Shown here: piece after piece, positions 1 to 9,065 of the stretch
Layout: the number at the start of each line of letters is the position of its first letter
How positions within the stretch are numbered: the stretch's first letter is position 1
DNA from: Bacteroidia bacterium
GTDB lineage: Bacteria > Bacteroidota > Bacteroidia > NS11-12g > UBA9320
Length of the DNA: 64,000 bases
Assembly: GCA_018402155.1 (NCBI GenBank)
Contig: JAGYJG010000001.1
Span: 1,407,001 to 1,471,000, forward strand
Direction: 5' to 3'
Notes under the pieces: generated by a model
Seen by the model: only the letters and a program-made list of their open reading frames with translations
Told to the model about the DNA's origin: nothing
The model's database searches: none
Made by a program: the position numbers and the translations under genes

Positions 1-2
1 CT

Positions 3-905
3 TGCAATGTGGGAATTGGCACTAGCACTCCGTCTGCACAACTTACTATTTTTGATGACCAGACATTTGGTACACTCCCAGGAACACCAGTGGTTAATCC
101 TTTTGAAATCAATCGCAAAATATTTTCAGGGACATCTACACTAACAGAGTCAATGTTTACCCTCACTCCTTCTGGTAGAATTGGGATATTTAATAGCAAC
201 CCAAGTAGTTTATTCCATATTAATGCACCGAGTATCGGAGATATCCCATTTGAAATTACCAAAAAGCTTATTTCGACCACCTCACAATTGGTCGTTGACC
301 CTCTTAATTATAATAGCATACAACTTGGTCAATCTACTCTTATTAATCAAAAAGACGCTTCTATCATTTTCTCAGACAATGCAAATGGAGATAATGTATC
401 TGCAAGTCTTGTTATTGCTCCTAGAATGAGCAGTAACGCAGGCGGAATAAAAATAGGAAACACTGGGGATTTAAGTGTAATAAATTCTGAACTAGTACTA
501 AACAACAGTAGACTAGTAATCAATGACGGTACGACTAACCAATTTCAAATAACAGCAACTGGTTTAGTAGCTGCACGTCAGATTGACGTTCACTTAGACC
601 CCATCCCCGATTTTGTTTTCCATTCTGCTTTTGATACCGATAGTGCGGCTTATTATACAGAAACTGGTCGGTATATAGCAATGACTCTAGCAGAAGTTGA
701 CACTTTTGTGAGAGCAAACAGACACCTACCAGGCATTAAAAGTGCTGCTGACTATCAAGAAGCAGGAAGCATAAATGTAGGAGAGCTCCAACTTCAACTA
801 CTACAAAAAGTAGAAGAACTAACTTTGTACAATATCGAGCTGATGAAGCAGCTTGAAGCTTTGAAGCAGAAACAACTATTATTGGAGGAACAGTTTAATA
901 GATAG
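3..905 (+). CDS. Tail-fibre-like secreted protein, C-terminal part (5' end outside window)
   Basis: The frame is open to the left edge, so only the C-terminal ~300 residues are present. The first residues read C-N-V-G-I-G-T-S-T-P-S-A-Q-L, the 'VGIGTxxPxxxL' repeat common in large Bacteroidota surface proteins that resemble phage tail fibres. The end has a conserved C-terminal module: 'DFVF', an 'AMTLAEVDTFV' helix, 'NRHLPGIKSA', then a Leu/Glu/Lys-rich coiled coil of about 45 residues. The same module closes the frameshifted gene at 28465-29698, so the two are paralogues. Four bases separate it from a lipoprotein gene, suggesting one operon. Function is unknown; the coiled coil suggests a trimeric fibre. 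No T9SS C-terminal domain is seen. Confidence 0.75.
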   Translation, partial: CNVGIGTSTPSAQLTIFDDQTFGTLPGTPVVNPFEINRKIFSGTSTLTESMFTLTPSGRIGIFNSNPSSLFHINAPSIGDIPFEITKKLISTTSQLVVDPLNYNSIQLGQSTLINQKDASIIFSDNANGDNVSASLVIAPRMSSNAGGIKIGNTGDLSVINSELVLNNSRLVINDGTTNQFQITATGLVAARQIDVHLDPIPDFVFHSAFDTDSAAYYTETGRYIAMTLAEVDTFVRANRHLPGIKSAADYQEAGSINVGELQLQLLQKVEELTLYNIELMKQLEALKQKQLLLEEQFNR

Positions 906-909
906 GGAT

Positions 910-1473
910 ATGAAAAATATAATACTAAACATAGCAATACTCTCATTAGTAGGTTTAGCAAGTTGTTCAGACAAAAATCCGACTCCAACTTACACCCTTA
1001 GCTCCGAATTTAAAGATTACTTTGTTAATCATGATGTGGGTACAAAATGGATATATAAAGACACCTCATCGGGTTTACTTGATACTATTGAACTAATCAG
1101 TAAAGTGGGAGAAGGATGGCAAGAAGAAGGCAAGAATGCTGAATCGGGAGAAGGTTATAGGCTGGAATTTACTAGTAAAAAAAATCGTGACTTCACATTG
1201 AATGTTGCTTCTAGTAAAAGTGGTTTTTATTCCGCATATTTAAACCCAGAGCCTTCATCAACAGGTGCACATTTAGGCACCATTTCTTGGGCATACCAGC
1301 CATCTGAAGACCGATGGTATGACGAGTTTATTGACAGTTTAATCATAGAAGAAAAGAAGTTTAATGATGTAATTTTTAGCCATTCTAGTTCCGTACCATA
1401 TTTCCGCTGTTACTATTCTAAGATGGGCTTAATAGTGTTTAATGAATTCGTACTTGAAAATGTGATTAAGTGA
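910..1473 (+). CDS. Lipoprotein of a WxYK paralogue family
   Basis: A 187-residue protein with a lipoprotein signal ending in L-A-S-C (Cys19), so it is probably anchored in the outer membrane. After the linker it has 'VGTKWIYKDTSSGLLDTIEL'. The same G-x-x-W-[IV]-Y-K-x(3-4)-[ST]-G-x-x-D-[TS] pattern occurs at the same distance from the lipidated Cys in the lipoproteins at 3640 and 9066 and, up to its break, in the fragment at 33498. The rest is beta-rich and unlike any family I recognise. It lies between a tail-fibre-like gene and a serine protease gene, and its TGA overlaps the protease ATG by one base, implying translational coupling. Confidence 0.7.
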   Translation: MKNIILNIAILSLVGLASCSDKNPTPTYTLSSEFKDYFVNHDVGTKWIYKDTSSGLLDTIELISKVGEGWQEEGKNAESGEGYRLEFTSKKNRDFTLNVASSKSGFYSAYLNPEPSSTGAHLGTISWAYQPSEDRWYDEFIDSLIIEEKKFNDVIFSHSSSVPYFRCYYSKMGLIVFNEFVLENVIK

Positions 1474-3473
1474 TGAGAAAATTATTATTACTAACAGCGA
1501 TAACACTAGCCACATTAGCGGGGTATACACAGACAAAAACATCAGGAATTCCCATTTCCAAACTTTCTGAGTTAGGTGTAGAATCTATTCCTTCAATACA
1601 ATTAAATGAATTGGACTTAGATAGTATTTTAACCTCGGATACCTGTACTGACTGCGGCGACTTAATTGGATGGGACATACCTAGATCTATTAACTTTATG
1701 GAAGAATCATCTAGCGAAATAATCAATCACGATGGACAGGACTTTTTAGTTAGAAGACTAAAAATAATTGCTCCTTCGGCAGATGGATTAAAGGCATACT
1801 TTAGTAAATTTATTTTACAACCAAACGATAAAATTTATTTCTACAGTGATAGCTTTACTAATTTCAATGGTGGATTTTCTTATAATTGGAATAGAACAGA
1901 CTTATCTTTTATTTCTGATGATATAGTTGGCAACCATATTACAATCGAATTCAACAGAAGACTAACAAACAGCCAAGCAGACCTACTACCTATAGAATTA
2001 GAAATTAGAGGTTTTATTTTTCTATTCAAGACAGCAATTGACTTTGACGATGCCTTGTCTTGTCATCAAAATACGATCTGTCAGCCTCGTTACAATGAGT
2101 ATTGCAATGAAATACGATCAGTAGTCAAAACCCGAAGGCTGAGGGAGGGTAAGCAAGGGTATTACAGATGTTCGGGGGCTTTGCTTAACAATACACGTGA
2201 AGACTTCGACCCACTTATTCTCACTGCTGAACATTGTACTAGGTTCCCTCGTGATATGAACTTATGGGAAGTAATTTTCAATTTTCAAAGTCAGACCTGC
2301 GACCCATCAACGATGGGCAATGACCAAATGCGGCTTGTCGGCGTAAGCAGGATTGGACGTGACGATGGTGATAATGTAGGGTGTCCAGATTTTGCTATGT
2401 TACGCACTGACAACCCTATACCGATTCAATATAATGCTTTTTTTGCAGGATGGAACATGCGAGCATGGTCTTCATTGCCCGATAACAAACATGTAATTGG
2501 GATTCATCATCCTAGCGGTGATGTAAAAAAAATGACGTATGGATGGGTCTCTAACTCTAGATATACTAGATGTATTAAAGCACACTGGAGACATGGCACA
2601 GGTACAGAGGACGGTTCATCTGGTTCACCCATATTTTTAGAAGAAACCAAAGAATATATAGGAGCACTAAGTGGAGGCACCGAGATGAAATGTGACGGAG
2701 ACAATAACGACTATTATAGTTTCTTGCATAGTGCTAATGGTTCCATAACCAGTCCTCTTAATCCTGATGGTATTGACGCTTTAACATTTGGAGGGATAGA
2801 CCCTATTTCAGCTTGTCAGCCAGAAGTAATACTGAATGACATAGCATACCCTGGTGCAGATTGGCAGCAAAAGAATCAAATTGAAATTCAAGCAAGCGAT
2901 AGAATCATTGTAGCACAAAATGGTTTACCGACAATAATTAGTAATTCTCCTGATATTACTTTCCCTGCTACCCTTCCTGTATCAAATGCTGATTATGTAT
3001 TCAAAGCACAAAATCGTGTAACAATCAACCCCGGTTTTAGAATAAATGCACCTAGAAGATTGTCAAGCGGAAATTATGCCTCTATGTTTGAAAATGGAAA
3101 CCAAAATAGAGTTTCGTTCAGAATTGAGCCTTGCACGCCGAGCATTCCTGAATGCGGTATAAATCATGCAGCTCGTGTTAAGCAGGACTCAGATGTTGAG
3201 GATTTTAATAATGATCTTGATATGGATTTGCTCACAATCAACATCTATCCAAACCCCACAACAAAGACTATGGAGTTGAATTTTGAAAGTACTGAACCTA
3301 TCGCCAAAATTGTAATTGCAAATTATGTCGGTCAAACTGTTTTCACATCAGAAATGAATAACACTACCCTGTATAAGAAGATTGTTCTACCTAAAATAGC
3401 CTCAGGCATTTATTCCGTATCTGTAACTTCAAACAACGGCAAAATTATTACAGAGAAACTAATCGTAAACTAA
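1473..3473 (+). CDS. Secreted trypsin-like (lysyl-endopeptidase-type) serine protease with T9SS domain
   Basis: A 666-residue secreted S1-fold protease. Signal peptide at residues 1-20; N-terminal beta prodomain to about 200; protease domain about 210-430. The triad is visible as His254 (L-T-A-E-H-C), Asp306 (D-F-A-M-L) and Ser383 (G-S-S-G-S-P). The 'GIHHPSGDVKKM' segment is typical of the lysyl endopeptidase/Achromobacter protease I group. A 'VFKAQNRVTINPGF' segment follows and the last ~75 residues form a type A T9SS sorting domain (N-I-Y-P-N-P ... G-I-Y-S-V-S-V). The GTG at 1470 also fits, but the ATG at 1473 overlaps the upstream stop and gives a normal signal peptide. The substrate preference is inferred from family resemblance only. 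Confidence 0.85.
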   Translation: MRKLLLLTAITLATLAGYTQTKTSGIPISKLSELGVESIPSIQLNELDLDSILTSDTCTDCGDLIGWDIPRSINFMEESSSEIINHDGQDFLVRRLKIIAPSADGLKAYFSKFILQPNDKIYFYSDSFTNFNGGFSYNWNRTDLSFISDDIVGNHITIEFNRRLTNSQADLLPIELEIRGFIFLFKTAIDFDDALSCHQNTICQPRYNEYCNEIRSVVKTRRLREGKQGYYRCSGALLNNTREDFDPLILTAEHCTRFPRDMNLWEVIFNFQSQTCDPSTMGNDQMRLVGVSRIGRDDGDNVGCPDFAMLRTDNPIPIQYNAFFAGWNMRAWSSLPDNKHVIGIHHPSGDVKKMTYGWVSNSRYTRCIKAHWRHGTGTEDGSSGSPIFLEETKEYIGALSGGTEMKCDGDNNDYYSFLHSANGSITSPLNPDGIDALTFGGIDPISACQPEVILNDIAYPGADWQQKNQIEIQASDRIIVAQNGLPTIISNSPDITFPATLPVSNADYVFKAQNRVTINPGFRINAPRRLSSGNYASMFENGNQNRVSFRIEPCTPSIPECGINHAARVKQDSDVEDFNNDLDMDLLTINIYPNPTTKTMELNFESTEPIAKIVIANYVGQTVFTSEMNNTTLYKKIVLPKIASGIYSVSVTSNNGKIITEKLIVN

Positions 3474-3490
3474 GATTGAAAGCAGACTTG

Positions 3491-3567
3491 TAACACATGT
3501 GTATAACGTAATGCCGCTTTTGTACACGCTATAAGGGCGGCACTACGCATACACTCACGTAATATGC
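3491..3567. repeat. Palindromic cassette-junction element P1
   Basis: Inner arms at 3499-3518 (GTGTATAACGTAATGCCGCT) and 3537-3554 (GCGGCACTACGCATACAC) are inverted with a few mismatches; the loop is short. The right outer arm is GTAATATGC (3559-3567), but the left flank (TAACACAT) does not pair with it. It begins about 20 bp after the protease stop codon. Compared with P2 and P8 the loop lacks the GTTCGCCGTGGCGAA core. Confidence 0.75.
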
Positions 3568-3639
3568 AAGTAAGAAAGAAGAAAACAACCAGATTTAGAG
3601 AGTGTTGCACACACTCTAAATCCCACAACAAATAACAAA
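3559..3639 (+). promoter_or_regulatory. Type I leader, copy 1 (5' UTR with hairpin)
   Basis: Starts with GTAATATGCAAGTAAGAAAG, a block shared with leaders at 8984, 28316 and 33416. It contains a hairpin ATTTAGAG/CTCTAAAT (3593-3621) ending about 18 bases before the ATG. No TAnnTTTG box is evident, so it may be a transcribed leader rather than a promoter. Confidence 0.6.
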
Positions 3640-4323
3640 ATGAAAAAGACAATTTTATTATGGATGACACTTGCAGTAGGAACTTTCTGTTTTTACGGTT
3701 GTGGTCCCGAGGATAAGCCCGTAGAAGACTTAGGATTCTTCCCTCTAGGCGAAATAAAGGACTATCACTATTTTCAGCCAGGTAGTTGGTGGGTATATAA
3801 GAATATGATCACTGGAGATCTCGATACAGTGGTCATGGCCAGAAGCAACATTGACACTATACCTGTAGGTAATAATATACGTAAATTTAGTTATGAAGAT
3901 ATTACTTATACTACTACGAGTATTACATTAAAGGAAAACTATAGACACTATAGACGCTATCCTATGTCTGCAGAGCCAATAGACTGGAAATATTTCTATT
4001 ATATCTCCCGCTCCCGAATTTCCGATAAAAATGGGTTTGAGGGTATTCAAGATGTGTTTATTTCACCTGATGACATCTCCTATGGGTATGCAGATATCAT
4101 TTTCATTGAAAATTTAGATACTCTGAGCCTAAATTCTGGAATTTTAGTTTACAAGGTTAAAGTATTTGAAACTGATTTTGAAGGAGATGGGTCTTGGGAT
4201 TCTTATCCAGCTAAATATTATTGGGCCAAAAACATTGGATTGATAAAACGAGAAAAACTCGACACAGACAAAATCACACTCCTTGAAGGATGGGAATTAA
4301 TAGATTATGAAATAACACAATAA
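3640..4323 (+). CDS. Lipoprotein of the WxYK paralogue family
   Basis: 227 residues; hydrophobic signal with Cys21 (F-Y-G-C) followed by G-P-E-D, so a lipoprotein. It has the family segment 'FQPGSWWVYKNMITGDLDTV' about 40 residues after the Cys and many Tyr/Trp-containing beta strands later. It follows leader type I and sits 5 bp before the large frameshifted gene at 4329, so the two are probably co-transcribed. The order lipoprotein then large secreted protein is repeated at 9066/9753. A role in surface retention or maturation of the neighbour's product is possible but not shown. Confidence 0.7.
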   Translation: MKKTILLWMTLAVGTFCFYGCGPEDKPVEDLGFFPLGEIKDYHYFQPGSWWVYKNMITGDLDTVVMARSNIDTIPVGNNIRKFSYEDITYTTTSITLKENYRHYRRYPMSAEPIDWKYFYYISRSRISDKNGFEGIQDVFISPDDISYGYADIIFIENLDTLSLNSGILVYKVKVFETDFEGDGSWDSYPAKYYWAKNIGLIKREKLDTDKITLLEGWELIDYEITQ

Positions 4324-4328
4324 ATATT

Positions 4329-6551
4329 ATGAAAAGAAACATTAAGATTAAAACAATTGTACTCGTCTTACTCGGACTTATGTATGGACAAGAAGCCTTC
4401 TCACAGGTGGCTACCGAAAAAATTTTAAGAGACCGCTACTGGCAGTACAGAGAACGTACACGCAGGCATTTTGTAAAAGTGGGCAAGGAAGATGGAGAGT
4501 CTATACCAATAATACGTATAGAGCCAGAGTACGAGATGCTTATCATCCCTGCTGATAAGGTAAATCTCGCCGTGCCCGATGATCAAAAATGGGAAACCGT
4601 AAAGGGCAAGATATTTTTTGGTGATGCGGGAGTAGATTTGGGTTACTATATGGGAATGCTAGCCACCGAGTATGCTGTGCTAAAGAAAGAAGGAGCTGAT
4701 CTGACCGCCATAAAAAACGAATTGTACTACGCCATCAATGCCTTTAACAGACTAGATCTTAACGCTGAACAATATTTCGGTTCTGCTAAGAATCTGAATG
4801 GATTTTTTATTCGAGAAGATTCGCCGTCTGAGTTTTATGAGCAGTTTGAGGAGCTGGGAGACGATATACATATGCTTCACGCTCGGCACGCTGTGGTAGA
4901 AGTAGACTATACACCACACGACGCGAGCGGAAATGCTCTGCCCAGTCGCAAAATGTTCGAAGACAAAGATGGTAACCTCCTATTTGAAGCTTGGGATAAT
5001 AAGGTACGGCAACCCGAATTTTACGCAGGTTATGAGGCTAATAATCGGTATGGATACAAGGCCAATGAAATGAGCCAAGATCAGGTTATCGGTATAGTAT
5101 TTGGGATCAAGTATATCCATAAGTTTGTAGATGACGTATATGTTAAACCCACCCCAACGGATCAAGGATTTAACCTAGTTACAGAGGCAAAAGCAATATT
5201 GGATAGAATATTAGACCCCATAGCTAGTTCTAAGGATTTATTACCTCAGTTTAATGATAGAGGCCCTGGTGGAACAGAAACTTGCCCTAATGCTCCAAGC
5301 TATATAGAGGATGCACCACTGGGTAGTTGTAATGTGAATAAACTAACTTCAGAATGGACTATAAAAAACCCAGTGAACGGCAAAGCCGTATGGCGAGGCC
5401 CCTGCCTTAGCCTCCTTGGGTTTGGATTTCCAATGAAAGAAATAAGTGAGGATATAAATGGCTCCAATTCCTACAAAGAATGGTCAACGATGCAAATCGA
5501 AAGAAAGTTAGGAGGCTCACTAACTTTGGCTCAGAATGCCGCAGTCAATCATAAGAGTAGATATGGTATCGCTTTTGCTAATGTAATGGATATATCACAT
5601 TCTAATAGTAAATTTTACAATGTGAACATGTTTCATAAGTTAGGATATGCCGGAGGAAGTGACGTTGCAGATAACGATGATTTATTTGATTTATTAGAAA
5701 TTTGGGATTTTGAGCACCTAGAAATACACGGAGTTATATTAAATGGAGAGACTTCTAAAAAAGGAAAGGAGTATTACAAAAATTTGCTCCTAAAAGCAGA
5801 TTGTAAAGGCCCTTACCATACTGCTGCAGACAAGCAAGCAGTAGATGAAGCTAGAGCTACATTGCTTGGGTTTGAAGCTAGAAAGCAAAGAATAATTGCT
5901 GATTTGCTAACACATTCAGGAAACCCTAATAAGGTGCAGCAGCTTTTATTTGAACAACAATGGCTTAATGGACAGATCTCATCTCAAACACCAATCCTGC
6001 AGGCAATTATTTATGAACACTCTGGGGCATGGAAAAAAGAAGATCTTTTGGCTGTTAGCGATGCTGACCATTATCAAAATGGTCTATTTAATGGCATAGA
6101 CTACGCCTTTCTTTACAATCTATATCGACTGGCTTTTGACAATGATTTAGGTGACGAGTTTTCAAAAGAATACTCTTGTCCTTGTGCGGAAGACATGAAT
6201 AAAGATACGGTATTTTACACCAGTACCGACCAGCCAATTTCTGTTTTGCAAAGTGGGGGTACAAATTCCCAAATTAACACAGAGTATAGGTTTCCAGAAT
6301 ATATAGATTATGAAATCCGATTAAATTCCTATTTGAATCACGACTTGACTGTAAATCTAGGAGGAGAATTAAATACACAAGGCAACTTTGTTTTATGCAA
6401 CAGTGTACTCACTATTGATAATGGGAATTTGAATGCAGGGACTGTGCTTGATGGAAGAAATAAGAAATTTAATGTAGCTCCAAATTCAACGTTAGATTTG
6501 AAAAGTAACGCAGTCTTTCTAATCAACAATAACACTACGGTCTATATGTAG
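4329..6551 (+). CDS. Large secreted protein, N-terminal part of a frameshifted gene
   Basis: 740 residues with a signal peptide (cleavage near A-F-S-Q). Residues 25 to about 630 are mostly alpha-helical and match no family I know; 'CPC' near 617 marks the end of that region. A beta-strand section then begins and stops abruptly at a TAG (6549). The frame open on the other side of the stop continues the same kind of sequence: reading GTC TAT GTA GAA AAG, i.e. without two of the bases in TATAT at 6543-6547, gives an uninterrupted protein joining the ORF at 6743. The intact gene would span 4329-8785, about 1,485 residues, with a beta-helix and a T9SS domain. The break may be a real mutation or a sequencing error. 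Confidence 0.65.
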   Translation: MKRNIKIKTIVLVLLGLMYGQEAFSQVATEKILRDRYWQYRERTRRHFVKVGKEDGESIPIIRIEPEYEMLIIPADKVNLAVPDDQKWETVKGKIFFGDAGVDLGYYMGMLATEYAVLKKEGADLTAIKNELYYAINAFNRLDLNAEQYFGSAKNLNGFFIREDSPSEFYEQFEELGDDIHMLHARHAVVEVDYTPHDASGNALPSRKMFEDKDGNLLFEAWDNKVRQPEFYAGYEANNRYGYKANEMSQDQVIGIVFGIKYIHKFVDDVYVKPTPTDQGFNLVTEAKAILDRILDPIASSKDLLPQFNDRGPGGTETCPNAPSYIEDAPLGSCNVNKLTSEWTIKNPVNGKAVWRGPCLSLLGFGFPMKEISEDINGSNSYKEWSTMQIERKLGGSLTLAQNAAVNHKSRYGIAFANVMDISHSNSKFYNVNMFHKLGYAGGSDVADNDDLFDLLEIWDFEHLEIHGVILNGETSKKGKEYYKNLLLKADCKGPYHTAADKQAVDEARATLLGFEARKQRIIADLLTHSGNPNKVQQLLFEQQWLNGQISSQTPILQAIIYEHSGAWKKEDLLAVSDADHYQNGLFNGIDYAFLYNLYRLAFDNDLGDEFSKEYSCPCAEDMNKDTVFYTSTDQPISVLQSGGTNSQINTEYRFPEYIDYEIRLNSYLNHDLTVNLGGELNTQGNFVLCNSVLTIDNGNLNAGTVLDGRNKKFNVAPNSTLDLKSNAVFLINNNTTVYM

Positions 6552-6742
6552 AAAAGGGAGCAACCTTAAAAATTGGTCAGGGTACTCGAGTTATCCTAGA
6601 CGGCCCCAATGCCATCCTAGAAATACGAGGCAATCTAGTACTAGCAGATGGAGCAACCTTCCAACCCGTAGGTGGACCCAATGGGCAAGGATTTGTACGA
6701 TTTAACCAGCAAAATGTAAACTCAGGAACGGCAACAACTTAT

Positions 6743-8785
6743 GTGAATGTAGGAAACAATAGTCAGATGATTTTTGAAGCGGCGGGCAGTTCTACCAAGG
6801 TGCTAGAAGTAGCTAGTACCGATTTTTGGATAAACGACCAAGGAAGAAGCTTTAGATTCACACTACGTAATGGCAAAGCAGAAATGGCACACGAAGCTAT
6901 GATGAATCTTGGCTGTAGAGTTACCCTAGAAGGAGCATTGGTAGAGAAACTTCCATCAGCAGGTCACTACAGAGGATTAGTACTTTGGAATACGGGTTAT
7001 ACCCAGATTGTCCGTAACTCTACCTTCAAAGAAGCATCAGAGGCAGTGCACTTTATTGGGAGTAATGGCGGTAGTCGCTTGATAGCATTAGACAACCAAT
7101 TTATTAACAACTACAATGGTCTTAGACTTACAGGTGGTAGTTTTTGGCTCAGAGAAGCAAACCTAAGTAATAATAACGGCTATGGTTTGTTAGCCACTGG
7201 TCAGCAACGAACAAGTACACTTTTTCAGTCTACAGTCAATAATAATCTATTTAAAGGTATACGATACGAGAGCAATATAGGTGCAGGGCTGAATCTACAT
7301 ACAAACGACATCTTGGAAAACACCATAGGAGTAAAATTCATAAGTAGAGGAAATCTCAATATGAAATGCAACCAAGTACACGGTATAGCAGGATTTGGAT
7401 CGCCTATTGGATTGGAATTTTATCATGGCAATCTGAATATGACCAAGAACCTGTATAAAACAGGCAACAACTCTTTCAAAGACAATGAAAAAAGTATATT
7501 ATTCCCTACAGGTGTAGGTATAGAACCTCGAATAGAGCTAAATAACGGATGGAACAGATTGAGTAATAAAGATGCAGGCAGTCCTAATTTTTACAATTCA
7601 CTGGAAGGAACAGTAGATGCTAGTAATGCTATAAAACTTGCTGAAAACAATCACTGGGACTTAAACAATAATATCCCAGAGTTTAACTACCAACCATTCT
7701 TTACAAATTATGGGAATTACCAAACGTATTATCTAACACGTATGCTTGGGATGAATATACTTGCCCCTACTACATTGGTTAACAATGGGTTTTCGCTTAG
7801 TCAATCTCAATTTACAGAGGATTGGACTTCCGAGTGTACCAACAACCTAAAATGGAAACGAGAGCCAGGAGGGTTTGGCGATATCTATCCTGTGGGAGAA
7901 GGTACTGTGGTGATATCCACTTCTTTTAACAACAAGCCCCTCAGTGAGTGTGTGGAGCAGATTTTAGTATCTACAGCTGACTCTTTAGTAACTGATGATG
8001 AAAGAATAACACTTTGGAACGAACTATTGACCTACGATGGCTATCCAGAAGAAATAGATAAGGTAGATGAATACTATTTATCTGTAGCGGAAACTCAACT
8101 ATTTGATGTATTAGGAAACTATCTTTTGGAACAGGATAGTATTCACCCTGTGCTAATACAAGATGCAGTAGTACAAGACGTACTAGAAGTGTGTGATTTT
8201 TGGGAGCAAGAATTGGTAGGTGACACATCTATTTACTCTGCTCGATTTAGAAATAAGATAAACCTTAGCAAAGGCCATCTGTATCATATGATAGATGATA
8301 ATGCTGCTGCTCTTAACCAGTTTGGTAGTATGCAAGCTTGGGCAGATACGTTTGCGTTAAATGAATCGGGTTACTGGATGTGTCATATTAACAACTTGGA
8401 GCAACTTAATGCTAGTGGTTACGATGCAGATTTACTATTCTCATTACCTGAATGTACATTTTCTGAAAATAGCACTATTCTATACAAGAGAAGTCCAGAA
8501 GGAAATCAAAAATCTAAGGTTGAGCTAGAGGAACGCTTCAATGTTTTCCCTAACCCTACCAAAGACTATTTTAATATATCATTCTTCACAGACCAAGAAA
8601 CAACAGTATCTATTTCACTTGTAGATATTTACGGAAAGGAGATAAAAGACTACGGTAGTATGGACACTTACATTGGAGACAATAGAGGACGAATGAGCAC
8701 CGAAGGTCTAAGAGCAGGAACCTACTTCGTAAGATTGACCTCAAACGAGCGTATGGTGTTTAAAAAACTAGTTTTGTTAGATTAA
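6743..8785 (+). CDS. Beta-helix T9SS protein, C-terminal part of the frameshifted gene
   Basis: The frame is open from 6533, and coding-like sequence rich in G, N and V runs from 6548; the GTG at 6743 is only the first formal start. There is no signal peptide, so this part alone would not be exported. Residues about 60-230 form short repeats with N, G and hydrophobic residues (for example 'NLHTNDILENTIGVKF') typical of a right-handed parallel beta-helix. A helical region follows at about 410-560. The last ~80 residues are a type A T9SS domain (V-F-P-N-P ... G-T-Y-F-V-R-L). The architecture resembles the C-terminal half of the intact protein at 20728. It belongs with 4329-6551. Confidence 0.7.
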   Translation: MNVGNNSQMIFEAAGSSTKVLEVASTDFWINDQGRSFRFTLRNGKAEMAHEAMMNLGCRVTLEGALVEKLPSAGHYRGLVLWNTGYTQIVRNSTFKEASEAVHFIGSNGGSRLIALDNQFINNYNGLRLTGGSFWLREANLSNNNGYGLLATGQQRTSTLFQSTVNNNLFKGIRYESNIGAGLNLHTNDILENTIGVKFISRGNLNMKCNQVHGIAGFGSPIGLEFYHGNLNMTKNLYKTGNNSFKDNEKSILFPTGVGIEPRIELNNGWNRLSNKDAGSPNFYNSLEGTVDASNAIKLAENNHWDLNNNIPEFNYQPFFTNYGNYQTYYLTRMLGMNILAPTTLVNNGFSLSQSQFTEDWTSECTNNLKWKREPGGFGDIYPVGEGTVVISTSFNNKPLSECVEQILVSTADSLVTDDERITLWNELLTYDGYPEEIDKVDEYYLSVAETQLFDVLGNYLLEQDSIHPVLIQDAVVQDVLEVCDFWEQELVGDTSIYSARFRNKINLSKGHLYHMIDDNAAALNQFGSMQAWADTFALNESGYWMCHINNLEQLNASGYDADLLFSLPECTFSENSTILYKRSPEGNQKSKVELEERFNVFPNPTKDYFNISFFTDQETTVSISLVDIYGKEIKDYGSMDTYIGDNRGRMSTEGLRAGTYFVRLTSNERMVFKKLVLLD

Positions 8786-8803
8786 AACAGTGTCCCAAAC
8801 TAG

Positions 8804-8873
8804 CAAATGCACATTGGGTGGCTCGCAAGCCTAGCCGCAAACCTGCCACCCAAAGAGCATTCGCCGCGGCGAA
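8804..8873. repeat. Second palindrome family, copy 1
   Basis: Arms AATGCACATTGGGTGGC (8806-8822) and GCCACCCAAAGAGCATT (8845-8861) pair with few mismatches. It is followed by the perfect 14-bp palindrome TTCGCCGCGGCGAA (8860-8873). The same element precedes P8 at 33234, where the left arm has one change (GGGTAGC). It lies directly upstream of P2. Confidence 0.75.
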
Positions 8874-8890
8874 CCACAAGATGATAACCT

Positions 8891-8992
8891 GCATATTACA
8901 CTGTGTATAACGTAATGCCGCTTTTGTACACGCTATAGCAGGGCTTGTTCGCCGTGGCGAAGCGGCACTACGCATACACTCACGTAATATGC
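8891..8992. repeat. Palindromic cassette-junction element P2 (matched outer arms)
   Basis: Outer arms GCATATTAC (8891-8899) and GTAATATGC (8984-8992) are exact inverses. Inner arms at 8903-8922 and 8961-8979 pair imperfectly. The loop contains a further small palindrome TTCGCCGTGGCGAA (8948-8961). Layout and length resemble an integron attC site, but the canonical RYYYAAC/GTTRRRY core is absent. Confidence 0.8.
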
Positions 8993-9065
8993 AAGTAAGA
9001 AAGAAGAAAATAACCAGGTTTACACAGCCTTACAGGCAGAGTAAATCCCTCAATAAATAATAAAT
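8984..9065 (+). promoter_or_regulatory. Type I leader, copy 2 (5' UTR with hairpin)
   Basis: Same 5' block as the leader at 3559. The hairpin at 9017-9048 uses a different stem, TTTAC/GTAAA flanked by GG/CC, with an inner GCCT/AGGC stem. Its place relative to the start codon is the same, so pairing is kept while sequence changes. Confidence 0.6.

Noticed and set aside
6743-8785. An independent gene starting at GTG 6743
   Set aside because: The frame carries similar sequence well upstream of 6743, there is no signal peptide, and a T9SS domain without one makes no sense; it fits better as the rest of the gene at 4329.
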